64,000 nt of DNA from Hydrangea macrophylla (Eukaryota > Streptophyta > Magnoliopsida > Cornales > Hydrangeaceae): positions 31,535,095 to 31,599,094 of the forward strand of contig CM066989.1 in the NCBI GenBank assembly GCA_033977485.1, read 5' to 3'. Positions 35,284 through 46,859 of the stretch are shown piece by piece; the first letter of the stretch is position 1, and every line of letters begins with the position of its first letter. Below the pieces are notes generated by a model, which worked only from the letters and a program-made list of their open reading frames with translations, did no database searches and was not told the origin of the DNA. A program made the position numbers and the translations under genes.

Positions 35284-38200
35284 CTAGCACGTACACGGGC
35301 GGAAAAAAATACAGAGTATAATGGCTTCAAGATAATTAGGCTGTAAATTTGTTTGCCAAAAAAAAAGATAGGCTGTAAATATGCATTTTTTTTACTTGAA
35401 ACGGAGTGACATTTCATGATCCATGAAGAAAATAAGTTAATAATTTTTACTTTCAAAATGATTGATGTGTATTCGCCCCCCCAAAATTGGTTAATATGTG
35501 ATTGAATTTCCAAACATACATGGCAAAAAAAAAAAAAAAAAAAAGAAAAGAAAGAGAACAACCTTCCTAAATCCCAATAAGAAAGCTATTGTGTAAACAA
35601 AGAATTAATTATCAATTTCATATCATAAATCATAACCATTGACCAAGTGAGGCATAACTCAAGTGGCGAAGTTCGAACCTCCTCTCCCCCATGTTGTCAA
35701 AAAAAAATAACATAACTATAAGCTTCTTGGCTCATCAAGGAATTTCTTTAATCAAAACTCATTTGCAGCCAGTTCCGATCATCTTTGAATTAGCATCAAA
35801 TTGTGACCCAAAAAAAATAATTAGTATGAAATCTGCATAAACTAAAAAAAAACATTAATTTTGTTTTGTCAATATCATTTTTACTGGTAAGTTTAGTCTA
35901 CTGTTGTCTTCCTTTTTTTTATTTACTCTTTTTTTTTAAAGGAAGAATATTAATGTTCAAAATCATCAACAAAACACTTTTTAAGAAAAAGAAAAAAAAG
36001 TAAAAGAAAATCATACTTAAAAGAAAGAAACAAATCTTATGGTTGAATTTAAGAAAACCGAAATTAAAAAAAAAAAAAAAAAAAAAAGTTGTGTTTAAGA
36101 ATAACCTACTTATAGGAAGAAAAAAAAAAAACAAAATGACGGGGGGGGGTGGTGTGTGTATGTGTGTGTGTGTGTGTGTTGGGTTTTTCAAATCAAATAG
36201 GGAAAATAAAAGAAGGTAAAAGTGGTGTTTTTTTCCTTTTTTTCAGAAGCTTACAAACTTCCAGAATAATAAATTCTTTTTTTTTTCCAGACTGCAAACC
36301 AAATATTGACACAAAATTGTTTTACAAACACAAAATTGACAAAACAATATTTGCAAAAAAAAATTGACCAAACAATATTGTTTTTTTTTTTTCCTTTCAC
36401 AAAAAGATTGTTAATGCCCAAAATCATTAACAAAATGCTTTCATGGGCTTGGGACAAAAATAGTGTTTTTCAACAAAATACTAAATACCAAAATACTTTA
36501 AAAACGAAAACAAAAAAAAAAAGCCTAAAAAAACAAAACCCTAAAATCCGCTATTTTCAAATAATAAAAAAAAACATTAAAAATAAATTTGGTATTTAAA
36601 AAGAGTTAATTCAAGGGCTACTTTTTTCAATTTGTTTACTCTAAACACAAAAACAAAAAAGGAAAGAATGAAAAAATTAAAGGCTATGTTTTTACCCAAG
36701 AAGGATATTTTTTTTACCAAAAATTCTCAATAAGGGGAAGAAAGGGAAAAAAAAAAATCAACGAAATAAAAGAAGGGAAAAGAGGTGTTTTTTTTTTTCT
36801 TCAAGAACCTTATAAACTTCCAGAATAAGGGTTTTTTGTTTTTTTTGTCTTTTTTTTTTGTTTTTTTTTTTCAGAAAACAAACCAATAAAAAAAAAAGAA
36901 TTGACAATACGTTATAAACTTAATTTTCAATTGCATTAATTGGGGACTGTTAATGTGAAATAGTCCCTAAAAGGGTTTAAGAAAAGGTATTTAAGTTTTG
37001 TTAAAAAAAAAATAAAAAACTGTTTTTCAAACACAAAATTGACAAAACAATATTTACAAAAACAAATTGTCAAAACAATGTTGTTGCTTTTTTTTTCTTT
37101 CTAAAAAAGACTATTAATGTTCAAAATCATTAACAAAATACTTTCATGGGCACGGGAAAAAAATAGTGTTTTTCAACAAATACTAAAAACCAAAATACTT
37201 TTAAAACGAAAACAAAAAAGGCCACACCCCGCCCCACCACCACCACCACCACCACCACCACCACCACCACCACCAAAAAAAAATCCCCTAAAATCCACTC
37301 TTTTCAAATAACAATAAAACACATAAAAATGAAATTTGGTATTTAAAAAGAGTTAATTCAAGTGCCATTTTTTTTTCAATTTGTTTACTCTAAACACAAA
37401 AACAAAAAAGGAAAGAATGAAAAAAATAAGGCTGTCTTTATCCAATAAGGATATTTTTTTACGAATCTCAATAAGGGGCAAAAAAGGGGGAAAATCAACT
37501 TAAGAAAAAAGGGAAAGAAAGAAAGAAAAAAAAAGTAGTTATACGAAAAAAAAAAAAAAATAACAACAATAACAACAACAACAACAAAAAAAATCCATTG
37601 TTTTCCATTAAAAAAAAACATAAAAGGAAAGTTGGTATTTATAAAGAGTTAAAATCAAGGGCCATTTTTTTTTCAATTTTTTTACTCTAAACATTAAAAA
37701 ATAAATAAATAAATAAAAAAAAAGGAGAGAAATAAGTAGTCATACCAAATAAGGGAAAAGGATATTTTTTTTTACAATTTACCAAAAAGGATTGTTGGCC
37801 AAAATGTGGAAACCTTAGAGAGGGGGGGGGGGGGGGGGGGGTCAATAAGGTTTTAGCGGAAATTAACCTTTTTGAAAACTTAATTGCAAATTAAACACAA
37901 TCACAAATAATAAAGTAAAGAGATAAGGGAAGAGACACTTGCAAACCGAGTTTTCAAGTGGTTCGGCAATCGCACCCCGCGGCCTACGTCCACCCCTCAA
38001 GAACACCTCTTGAGGATTCCTTTAATCCGATCTACTTCACGGGTGTAGACCAAACCGTTACAAAAGCCTTCAATCTCTCCCAAAGAAGAACACCTCTTCT
38101 TTGCACACAAGGGTTACTAACCCTCAACATTTACAATTGATTTGGGTAGAAATGATAACTCTCTCTCTAGAGTGGATAATACAATTTGAAGCTCACACAA

Positions 38201-38496
38201 TAACTCTTTAGTGAGTAGATAATACAAATGAAAGCTCACTACAATTTACTCTCAAAGAAATATAAATCAAAAACTAGAGTAAATTGATAAACTCACACAA
38301 CTAGGGCTCAAATATGAATGATTAGAAATCAACAAGTTGTATGATTTAAATAGATGTTTTCCAATGGATTGATCAACATAAAATGGTTTCGGAAAACATG
38401 TATTTATAGGCCAAGAAAGATTATAGCCGTTGGTGGCAAGTTTGGTAATTAAAAACCCCTTTTAAAAACTAGCAGTTATAAGCATTTCAGCGCGAT

Positions 38497-38663
38497 CCAG
38501 TCGACTGAAAGTCCATCCAGTCGACTGAAAAGTTTGAGGCAGTAGCAACTTTTCAAAAACTGAAAACAGTCGAATTTTTTGTAATCCAGTCGACTGGAAC
38601 AGTACCTTCAGTCGATTGGACATTTATCCGGTCGACTGGACCCTTAAAAAATCAGTCGACTGG
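38497..38663. promoter_or_regulatory. CAGTCGACTG palindrome cluster, Sirevirus 3' LTR
   Basis: Units start (at AGT) at 38499, 38519, 38568 (decayed), 38588, 38610, 38630 and 38654; spacings 20, 49, 20, 22, 20, 24. The 5' LTR has the same set at 43042, 43062, 43111, 43131, 43153, 43173 and 43197. In element orientation the TATA box CTATAAATA (42944-42952; 38401-38409 in this LTR) follows 80-260 bp downstream. Confidence 0.55.
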
Positions 38664-38928
38664 TTTTAAGCAGTTTTTGGCAGACTGACACCTCTTTACT
38701 AAAACGGCCATAACTCCCTCTACAAAACTCGTATTTGCGATCCGTTTGAAGATTCGGAAACTAGATTCAAATACCTTTTCAACCATATAAAACTCAAGAT
38801 CTAATTCCGTACCAATTGGATCGGGTTTGCATTTAAAGTTGACCTATCTGCGCAAAGGTACTTTCTTTTGACTTAGCCACTTGAAAGCTTTTGTGAAATG
38901 AATTTAATGAGTGGTCTAAGTTTGTTTA

Positions 38929-39009
38929 TGTCACGCCCCGACGTAAATGCAATTTCCAATTAAATATGAAAATGTAATTTAAAATTAAATGGAAATGCAG
39001 GTTATTACA
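38929..39009. mobile_element. 81-bp TG...CA mini-element with TSD GTTTA
   Basis: The insert TGTCACGCCCCGACG...GGTTATTACA is flanked by GTTTA (38924-38928, 39010-39014). The 5' LTR of the same Sirevirus has the empty site (AGTATGTTTAGGTCC). TG/CA ends plus a 5-bp TSD are the signature of retrotransposon integrase, so this is a miniature solo LTR or a SMART-type element. The start resembles LTR ends of plant chromoviruses (reverse complement of GGGCGTGACA, the end of the chromovirus LTR at 46656). Confidence 0.8.
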
Positions 39010-39379
39010 GTTTAGGTCCTTGAATATATTTTAAAGTGTGTGAGCAAGGATCCTAAAGTTCAATTAAAGTTACTTGAGCCCCTGTGAGTGATTGATCAAA
39101 ATGCTTACACGTAAATCCTAGTCTTCAACAAAGGATGAAAATCTTCAAGTCTTCAAGCTTAATCCTTGTTGAGCTCCCTCACTCTTGGACTTCACCACAT
39201 GCTATCTCATGATCTCAAACAAAGTTAGAACATTTAAGTACATGAATCAAGAGATTAACATAACAAAAATGACATGATAATTTATTAGAATAGAACCAAT
39301 GAAAGTATGCAATTATCACTAGATTTGTCATCATCAAAACAAAACAAAAATAATGCCTTAAATAAATTCAAGGCTAACA

Positions 39380-39820
39380 ATTTCCCCCTTTTTGATGATG
39401 TCAAAACATGCAATAGAGATAGAGCAATTTAAGCACAACAAGAGTCATTTTCATGTTATCATTCAAAGTAACAATATTTCCAAAGTATGAGTCCAAGAAT
39501 GATAACTATTTACTCTCTTTAACATCTCCATCAATTTCCCAAGAATGATAAAACACAAAAATAACCCTATAACCAACATCTCTATGAATTTCCCCCTTTT
39601 TTACAACAACAAAAAGATGGGGGGTTTGGAACTAAAAATTCCCCCTCAAGATATGCAACCGTATGATACCAAGGAAAACTCAAGTTAACAAATTATGGAG
39701 GCAATAAGATACCAAATTGTCAAAATATGATACCAAAAGTAACTAAAGTGAGCATAATATCATGATACCAAGAAATCAAGTCAACTAGAATGAACATAGT
39801 AATATGTTCCCCCTCAATAT
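39380..39820 (-). other. Polypurine tract and three further PPT-like copies of the Sirevirus
   Basis: On the minus strand AAAAAGGGGGAAAT abuts the 3' LTR (39380-39393). Similar purine runs recur at 39587-39602 (AAAAAAGGGGGAAATT), 39635-39649 (TTGAGGGGGAATTTT) and 39806-39816 (TTGAGGGGGAAC). Multiple PPT copies are a described hallmark of Sireviruses, which supports the family call. Confidence 0.7.
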
Positions 39821-40051
39821 ATGCATATACGAATAAATACCAATTATAGGATCAACATTATGCATTTTCTCCTTAGAAGGATGGGATAGCTATGAATATC
39901 AAAAGAACGTGTCATTCGAAAAGCAAGCATGATTTCATAATCAAAGCAAGTTAATGTGATAAATCAAACATGATTAGCATGCTACCAAAAACAAGAGAAA
40001 TATCAAAACAATTTAATCTACCCTACTCCTACTAGGTTTAAGGTGAGAGAT

Positions 40052-41262
40052 TTAACCATTGTCCAAGCACCTCTTGGATGCAACATTTGCCGAGAAGTTA
40101 GGAGAGGATCCTTTCACAACCCAAATCATGTTAATTTTCTTACGAAATGAACATTTATAATTAACATGCCCCTTTTTCATGCAATAATGATAAGTTACAT
40201 GGGGGAGCGTATCATGTGAGCTTGAAGTTTTAATAAAGAAGCTATTATGAGAATTGTTTGAACTTGAAGGAGTAGATTTTGCAAAGAAATTGTTATACTT
40301 CTTTTCTTTGTATGTGGGATTAAATCCCAAACCGGTTTTGTCAAAAACACATTTTTGCTTTCCCAAAAGCATATTCAAATTTTGTTCACCTTGTGTGAAT
40401 TTTGCCAAAGTTTTTGTCAAATCATCCACCTCATTTCTCAACTCAACCTTTTCTTTTTCAATAAGTTCACTTGAAGGTTGATTGGTTGAAACAAGCTTTT
40501 CTTTTCTCAAAATTTCATTTTGAGATTTTAACTCATCTAATTGCTTTTTCAACTCCAAATTTTCTTTTTCAAGCTCACTTGAAGATTGTGCTCTTAAAAC
40601 ATGTTTTTCATTTTCAATCTTCAAATATTCATTTTGGGATTTCAAAATATTTAACTCATTTGATAGTTTGGAAAAATTCTTTTTAAGAGTTATATATTTA
40701 TATCCCAAATTCTCCAATTCCTCATGTAACTCCTCAAAAGCACATTGAAGTTCATTATAGTTAGGAGATTCAACAATAGAGGGAGGATTAGAGTTTACCA
40801 AATTCTCTTGTGCACCTACTTGGTCACATGAGTCGTCATCGGATGAGTCATCATCATCCCAAGTGGCATCTTTTGCCATTTTCTCATTCTTATCATCTTC
40901 TTCATTGGCAAATAGGCACACTCTTTCTTCTTCACAAATTTGGTTAGTAGTAATGTGAAAATTTTCTAAACATAACCAAATTTCATTTGCACTAGAGCAT
41001 GAACGAATTCTATTATATGAATTATCATCCAAAGAATTATATAGAATTTTATAGCTCTAAGATTCAATAGGAAGTTATTTTGATCACTTTCATTCCATTC
41101 AATCTTTGGTTTAGAAGAAAAACCATTTTTGACAATGTTCCAAAGATTTATGTCAAGTGATATAAAATAAATTTCTATTCTCCTCTTCCAATGATCATAC
41201 TTATGATCTTTCAACGATGGAGGAGTTATAATGCAATAACCTTCTTGAAATTTTGTTTCCAT
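40052..41262 (-). pseudogene. Second, C-terminal-complete Gag of the Sirevirus-like element
   Basis: The N-terminal part at 41262-40966 (KDHKYDHWKRRIEIYFISLD) is a diverged version of the Gag at 42285; a stop and frame shift near 41030 lead into the 326-aa frame. That frame has an acidic stretch (ATWDDDDSSDDD), a long heptad-rich coiled coil (LEKENLELKKQLDELKSQNE and others), KCVFDKTGLGFNP, and a zinc knuckle YHYCMKKGHVNYKC. These are typical of the C-terminal half of Sirevirus Gag. The first Cys of the knuckle is Tyr (TGT to TAT), so zinc binding is probably lost. It ends with MIWVVKGSSP and a stop; no pol follows. Confidence 0.8.
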
Positions 41263-41361
41263 AGAACTTGACTCAACATTTTGAAAATCATTGGAGTCAT
41301 TTAAAGAGCAAGAAGTAGAGGTTACCCCATTTTCGATTGCCCTGAGGCAAAGATTGACGAT

Positions 41362-42285
41362 CTAATCTTCATTTGAGTCATCGCCCGATGATTCACTCTC
41401 GGAGCTACTTTGAGTGGCCTTCATTGCCTTCTTCTTGCGTTGTTCATCTTTAGTAAGCTTCTTTCCCAATTTTTCTTTCTTTAGAAACTTTGCGAATTTT
41501 TGGGTGATCAAAGCCATTTCTTGATCCTCATCACTCTCATGATCTTTTCCGTTTTTCTTTGAGCTTGAGGACTTCAAGGCCATATCTCCTATTTTGATCT
41601 CCTTTTTCTTGTCTTCTTCGACAAGCACGGCTAACTCCATTTCATGGGTAATGAGTGATCCCATGAGTTGTTCAATTGACATGTTTGTCAAATCTTTTGC
41701 TTCTCGGATAGCCGTGACCTTCGGTTGCCATTGCTTTGGTAAAGCCCTAAGAATTTTCTCAACAATTTCTTCATTAGCATAAACTTTACCAAGATTTTTT
41801 AAGCTATTGATGATAGTTGTAAACCGGGTAGACATATCACCAATAGACTCAAAATGCAACATTTTAAACATTTCATAAGATTGAACAAGCAAATTAATTT
41901 TTGACTTTTTGACTTGGCTTGTTTCCTCATGAGTCACTTCAAGTTTATCCCAAATTTCTTTTGCGGATTCGCAAGATGAAATTCTATTGTATTTATTTGG
42001 GTCTAAACCGCAATATAATAAATTCATTGCCATAGCATTCAATTTTATGAGTTTCTTATCGGCATCATTATACTCATCTTCTATTTTTGGAATAGAAATA
42101 CCATTTTCAATTTTTGTTGAAAGATGAGGCCCTTTGACCACTATTTGCCATAAATCAAAATCTTGAGAAATCATATAGATTCTCATTCTATTTTTCCAAT
42201 AAGCATAATTTGATCCATTAAAACACGGTGGTCTATATGCCGATTGACCCTCACTGTATGAGATGCGAGAAGTGGTGGTTTCCAT
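41362..42285 (-). CDS. Sirevirus-like Gag, N-terminal/capsid part (307 aa)
   Basis: The frame starts 52 bp after the PBS with METTTSRISYSEGQSAYRPP. It holds the copia UBN2-type capsid region: PPCFNGSNYAYWKNRMRIYM, CESAKEIWDKLEVTHEET, NEEIVEKILRALPKQW, SIEQLMGSLITHEMEL. It ends in a Lys-rich then Ser/acidic tail (SSSESESSGDDSNED) with a stop. Intact Sirevirus Gag continues into a coiled coil and zinc knuckle, which here appear only in the second, separate Gag copy downstream. No frame damage within this ORF, but the lack of pol means it could only act with a helper element. Confidence 0.85.
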   Translation of the reverse strand: METTTSRISYSEGQSAYRPPCFNGSNYAYWKNRMRIYMISQDFDLWQIVVKGPHLSTKIENGISIPKIEDEYNDADKKLIKLNAMAMNLLYCGLDPNKYNRISSCESAKEIWDKLEVTHEETSQVKKSKINLLVQSYEMFKMLHFESIGDMSTRFTTIINSLKNLGKVYANEEIVEKILRALPKQWQPKVTAIREAKDLTNMSIEQLMGSLITHEMELAVLVEEDKKKEIKIGDMALKSSSSKKNGKDHESDEDQEMALITQKFAKFLKKEKLGKKLTKDEQRKKKAMKATQSSSESESSGDDSNED

Positions 42286-42943
42286 TTGGATCTTAACTCA
42301 AATTTTTCAAAAACTTTTGAAAATAGAAGAGCCGAAGCTCTGATACCAATTGTTGTCCCAAATGTGGAAACCTTAGAGAGGGGATGAATAAGGTTTTAGC
42401 GGAAATTAACCTTTTTGAAAACTTAATTGCAAATTAAACACAATCACAAATAATAAAGTAAAGAGATAAGGGAAGAGACACTTGCAAACCGAGTTTTCAA
42501 GTGGTTCGGCAATCGCACCCCGCGGCCTACGTCCACCCCTCAAGAACACCTCTTGAGGATTCCTTTAATCCGATCTACTTCACGGGTGTAGACCAAACCG
42601 TTACAAAAGCCTTCAATCTCTCCCAAAGAAGAACACCTCTTCTTTGCACACAAGGGTTACTAACCCTCAACCTTTACAATTGATTTGGGTACAAATGATA
42701 AATCTCTCTCTAGAGTGGATAGTACAATTTGAAGCTCATACAATAACTCCTTAGTGAGTAGATAATATAAATGAAAGCTCACTACAATTTACTCTCAAAG
42801 AAATACAAATCAAAAACTAGAGCAAATTGATAAACTCACACAACTAGGGCTCAAATATGAATAATTAGAAATCAACAAGTTGTGTGATTTAAATAGATGT
42901 TTTCCAATGGATTGATCAACATAAAATGGTATGGGAAAATATG

Positions 42944-42952
42944 TATTTATAG
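42944..42952 (-). promoter_or_regulatory. TATA box of the Sirevirus 5' LTR
   Basis: CTATAAATA on the minus strand within GGCCTATAAATACAT, conserved in both LTRs and lying just downstream of the palindrome cluster in element orientation. Confidence 0.6.
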
Positions 42953-44926
42953 GCCAAGAAAGATTATAGCCGTTGGTGGCAAGTTTGGTAATTAAAAACC
43001 CCTTTTAAAAACTAGCCGTTATAAGCATTTCAGCGCAATCCAGTCGACTGAAAGTCCATCCAGTCGACTGAAAAGTTTGAGGCAATAGCAACCTTTCAAA
43101 AACTGAAAACAGTCAATTTTTTTGTAATCCAGTCGACTGGAACAGTGCCTTCAGTCGATTGGACATTTATCCGGTCGACTGGACCCTTAAAAAATCAGTC
43201 GACTGGTTTTAAGCAGTTTTTGGCTGACTGACACCTCTTTATTAAAACGGCCATAACTCCCTCTACAAAACTCGTATTTGCAATCCGTTTGAAGATTCGG
43301 AAACTAGATTCAAATACCTTTCCAACCATATAAAACTCAAGATCTAATTCCTTACCAATTGGATCGGGTTTGCATTTAAAGTTGACCTATCTGCGCAAAG
43401 GTACTTTCTTTTGACTTAGCCACTTGAAAGCTTTTGTGAAATGAATTTAATGAGTGGTCTAAGTATGTTTAGGTCCTTGAACCTATTTTAAAGTGTGTGA
43501 GTAAGGATCCTAAAGTTCAATTAAAGTTACTTGAGCCCCTATGAGTGATTGATCAAAATGCTTACACGTAAATCCTAGTCTTCAACAAAGGATGAAAAAT
43601 CTTCAAGTCTTCAAGCTTGATCCTTGTTGAGCTCCCTCACTCTTGGACTTCACCACATGCTATCTCATGATCTCAAACAAAGTTAGAACATTTAAGTACA
43701 TGAATCAAGAGATTAACATAACGAAAATGACATGATAATTTATTAGAATAGAACCAATGAAAGTATGCAATTATCACTAGATTTGTCATCATCAAAACAA
43801 AACAAAAATAATGCCTTAAATAAATTCAAGGCTAACAAGGATATTTTTTTTACCCCCAAAATTCTCAATAAGGGAAGGAAAATGGGAAAAAATCAATTTA
43901 TGAAAAAAAAAAAAAAAGGGAAAGAAAGAAAAAATTAATAGTTATAAAAGAAAATCTTAAGGTTGAGTTTAAAGAAAACAAAAATAAATGGTATGTTTTT
44001 ACTAAATAAAGGTTATGTTTTTTTTTAATCCCAAATACCAAAATATTTTTAAAAATCAAGTAAAAAAAACCAAAAAAAAAAAAAACTACCCGAGAGAGAA
44101 AGGGGGGTGGGGGAGAATCGTGATGGTGGGTTGGTGGCGGCAGACTGGTGGTGGGTGGTGACGGTGATGACGGTTTGGGGGTGGTCTAGAAATGAGGGGG
44201 AGCGAGGGGACCGGTGGTGGTGGCAGTGAGGAGTACTTGAGGATGGTGGTGGCAGATAGTAGGAGAGTTAGAGAGAGAGAGAGAGATGGTAATGATGGTA
44301 ATGGTTGTGGCGGTGGTTCCAGTGGTATCATGACTTTGATACATTATATGTAAATGTAATGTATGGAGACAGAGAGAAAGAGTGTGAGAGACGTGAGGAA
44401 TTTAGAGAGAGATAGAGGGAGAGAGAGAGAGAGAGAGAAAGACGTGATATATGTCCTTTTTTTTCTTTTTTTTTCCCCTTCTCTTATTAAGAAACTACCA
44501 ATTTAAATTGTGAAGATTAGGAAAGATAAGGAAAAAATTGTATTGTGAGTACGAAATATTATACTTTGAAAGATAATATGAGAAATGTAATGTATATATA
44601 AAGTGGACTAAAAAAAAGCAGTTATGGAAATTTTGTTTTGAATTCAAAGTGAGCCTATCCTTCTAAATCTAGTGTGTGCATAGAAGAGAGAAAGGGAGAG
44701 ATTTTTGGCTGAGAGTGGGATAAATAGAGGGTGGAAGTTATATGGTGCATAAGGGGTGTTGGTGAGCTTGTTTTGTGACCGTTGGATTAAGTTGATCTAA
44801 GGGTGAAAATTGGATATGGTGTGGATAAGGGTTAAGATCCAACGTTGAGTAAATAGAGAATTCTTGACCCTTGGATCAAAAAAAAAAAAAATTTGGGATC
44901 CACACTGTTGCCCAATATAAGACAGA

Positions 44927-45020
44927 TATATACACCCACACAAACACTGCCCTTGGCAACAGGAAGAATAGAAGAGAAGAAAGAAGCAGAAGAAGAAGAA
45001 GAAGAAGAAGAAAGAAGAAA

Positions 45021-45056
<36 letters not shown>

Positions 45057-46656
45057 CCTTGAGGTTTTCAAGCTCACACACCAACCAAACATACCCTAAG
45101 TGAGTCACTTGGTCCCTCTATTTGATGTTTATACTAGTTGTCATGAAGTTTAGATGAATTAAACACATCTTACGATGTTTATATATGATGTTGTATAAAT
45201 CTGCTAGAGAAGACGAAGTACTAATCGATTGCCATCAGTCTGGTCCCAATCAATTAGATAGAATTCCAATCGATTGCCAGTTTCCTCAATCGATTGTTAT
45301 GATTTTTTATCCCAATCGATTGGACCCTTGTCCTAATCGATTGGTATTGGCAGAAAATGGATTCCTTTGCCTATGTACTATATAAGAGGTTCGATTATTC
45401 GACTGTCGATTTGGACTTCTGTTATGCGACTATAGGTTAGGCAGGGATAATGTGACACCAAAGAATAATGGGTATTTGATAAACGAAAGAATATGACGAC
45501 GTGGGTGACATGTTGATTCTTGTAAGAGTTTGATATCCATTTTCTTTTTATCAGAGTAGTCAGGCCACATTGAGGATTATCATGTGTCGATGTTAGAATG
45601 GAACTTAGGTAGGTTTGGTAAGTTCTGGTAATGGTATGTGGACAGATGTTTGGTCATGAAGTGCTCTTAAAAATGGTGAGCTGTGCATATGCTCTTAAAA
45701 GCGGTGAGCTGAACCAAGTAGTCCTAAGATAGACTAGATGATCTATGATATGCTCTCAAAAGTGGTGAGCTGTGTAATATGCTCTTAAAAGCGGTGAGCT
45801 GGGATCAATGGTAGATGACATTGAGTCATGGCAATAGATTGATATGCCTTATTGGAAACGTTGTGTCCCTGTAAAGTGGTGAGCTGTGCATATGCTCTTA
45901 AAAGTTGGGGGATGGACTAACGTGGAGTCCATGACCTGCGGTGAGCTGTGAATATGCTCTTAAAAGCGCTGGATAGAATGAGGTTGTATCCCCAGAGTTA
46001 AACGATTGAGTCTGTTCATTCAGTCAGAGTCTGTTGAATATCGGTCTTCAAGTAACAAGATGACAAGGGTTGGTTAACGACGTTGAGTAAAGGAGAAAGA
46101 TATTATTTTAGTAGAATTTAACTCGTGTATTCATAAACTTGTTATTACTTCATATAACTGATACATTGTTAGTTTACATTCACTCAGCTCTCAGTAAGCT
46201 GACGACCTTTATTTTCTTGACTTTTCCCATCCAAACTATCCTTTACCTTATCTACAGGTGGCGGATCCTAAGACGACTGTTACTATCCAGGAGGGGAATA
46301 CGTAGAGGGTGGCCCCACTGATGACGCCTATGCCAGGGAGGATTACTACGCTGATGTTTATGCCAGCTAAAGATTTGGAGATAGTTATTAGTTTATTATT
46401 CCTGTTTAGACTGCTTTGTTATATTTGATAATTGGGCATATGTTGCTTCCAAACCCTATATACTTCCGATGTAGCTCTATTGTTGTAATAACTCTGATAT
46501 TGGTAATATACTAGGTTTTCTCTATATTACTGTGGGTTGTTCTTTCTGCTAACTAGAACTGCGTTGTGTGAACAATCAGTGACATTCACCAGTCATTCAC
46601 TATGGACCCAAAAAGAAATTTTGTTTTTCTCTATTTTACTGCTCCCGGGCGTGACA
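44927..46656 (+). mobile_element. Chromovirus-like element: remainder of the split 5' LTR
   Basis: It aligns with 53099-54530 of the 3' LTR (TATATACACCCACACAAACA, (GAA)n/(GA)n, second palindrome cluster, GTGAGCTGTGCATATGCTCT repeats, GATGACGCCTATGCCAG). It continues 270 bp beyond the truncated 3' LTR to the end CGGGCGTGACA at 46656. Six AATCGATT units at 45223, 45248, 45268, 45288, 45314 and 45335 give spacings 25, 20, 20, 26, 21. The repeated TATGCTCTTAAAAG...GGTGAGCTG units (45664-45960) form a further irregular tandem repeat. Confidence 0.9.
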
Positions 46657-46663
46657 AGATTTT

Positions 46664-46676
46664 TGGTATCCGAGCC
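46664..46676 (+). other. Primer binding site of the chromovirus-like element
   Basis: TGGTATCCGAGCC lies seven bases after the LTR end. It resembles the initiator-Met tRNA complement TGGTATCAGAGC with one change, as is usual for plant chromoviruses. Confidence 0.75.
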
Positions 46677-46859
46677 AGGTTGTAATACTTTTGTTCACTC
46701 GTTGTTCCATACCATCTGGTCCTAGCATTTTAAGATCCCTGAGATAAGATATGAGTTTGAGATAAGATCGTCCTTCTAACGATAGATAGTTTTTCTTGCA
46801 GGTTAGCTTATATCCAGAGTTTCATAGATTTGTAGATGACCCTTTTAGAGGACACGTGA

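Larger units (their letters stand above)
37793..43837 (-). mobile_element. Sirevirus-like Ty1/copia element without pol, TSD AGGAT
   Basis: LTRs at 42351-43837 (5', 1487 bp) and 37793-39379 (3', 1587 bp) have TG...CA ends, minus strand TGTTAGCC...GGACAACA. AGGAT flanks at 37788-37792 and 43838-43842. The PBS TGGTATCAGAGC (minus) is at 42337-42348, complementary to initiator Met-tRNA. A PPT (AAAAAGGGGGAAAT) abuts the 3' LTR. The interior codes only for Gag-like products. No protease, integrase or RT remains, so it is non-autonomous. The 3' LTR carries an 81-bp insertion and a 20-G run (37822-37841) where the 5' LTR has four G. Confidence 0.95.
35284..44926 (-). mobile_element. Non-autonomous Helitron inserted in the chromovirus 5' LTR (itself hosting a Sirevirus)
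   Basis: On the minus strand the insert begins TCTGTCTTATATTGGG and ends ...CCGCCCGTGTACGTGCTAG, inserted between A and T with no target duplication: TC...CTAG ends and an A|T target define Helitrons. Joining 35283 to 44927 recreates the uninterrupted sequence seen in the 3' LTR (CATATATACATA|TATATACACCC against CATATATGCATATATATACA). Without the nested Sirevirus the body is about 3.6 kb. It has no Rep/helicase. Content: A/T-tract-rich repeats (units at 36404-36700 and 37107-37443, partial at 35944 and 37634), a (CCA)n run at 37240-37275, and a G-rich patch at 44095-44330. The expected 3' hairpin is degraded. A short SINE-like scrap (A box, TTCGAACC) may lie at 35651-35711. Confidence 0.75.

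Noticed and set aside
35919..37621. Lys- or Phe-rich ORFs
   Set aside because: They are poly-A/poly-T tracts inside the Helitron body.
44086..45108. Ser/Leu- and Pro-rich ORFs (SLSLSL, PPPP)
   Set aside because: They translate (GA)n, (GAA)n and GGT-rich simple sequence in a Helitron and an LTR.
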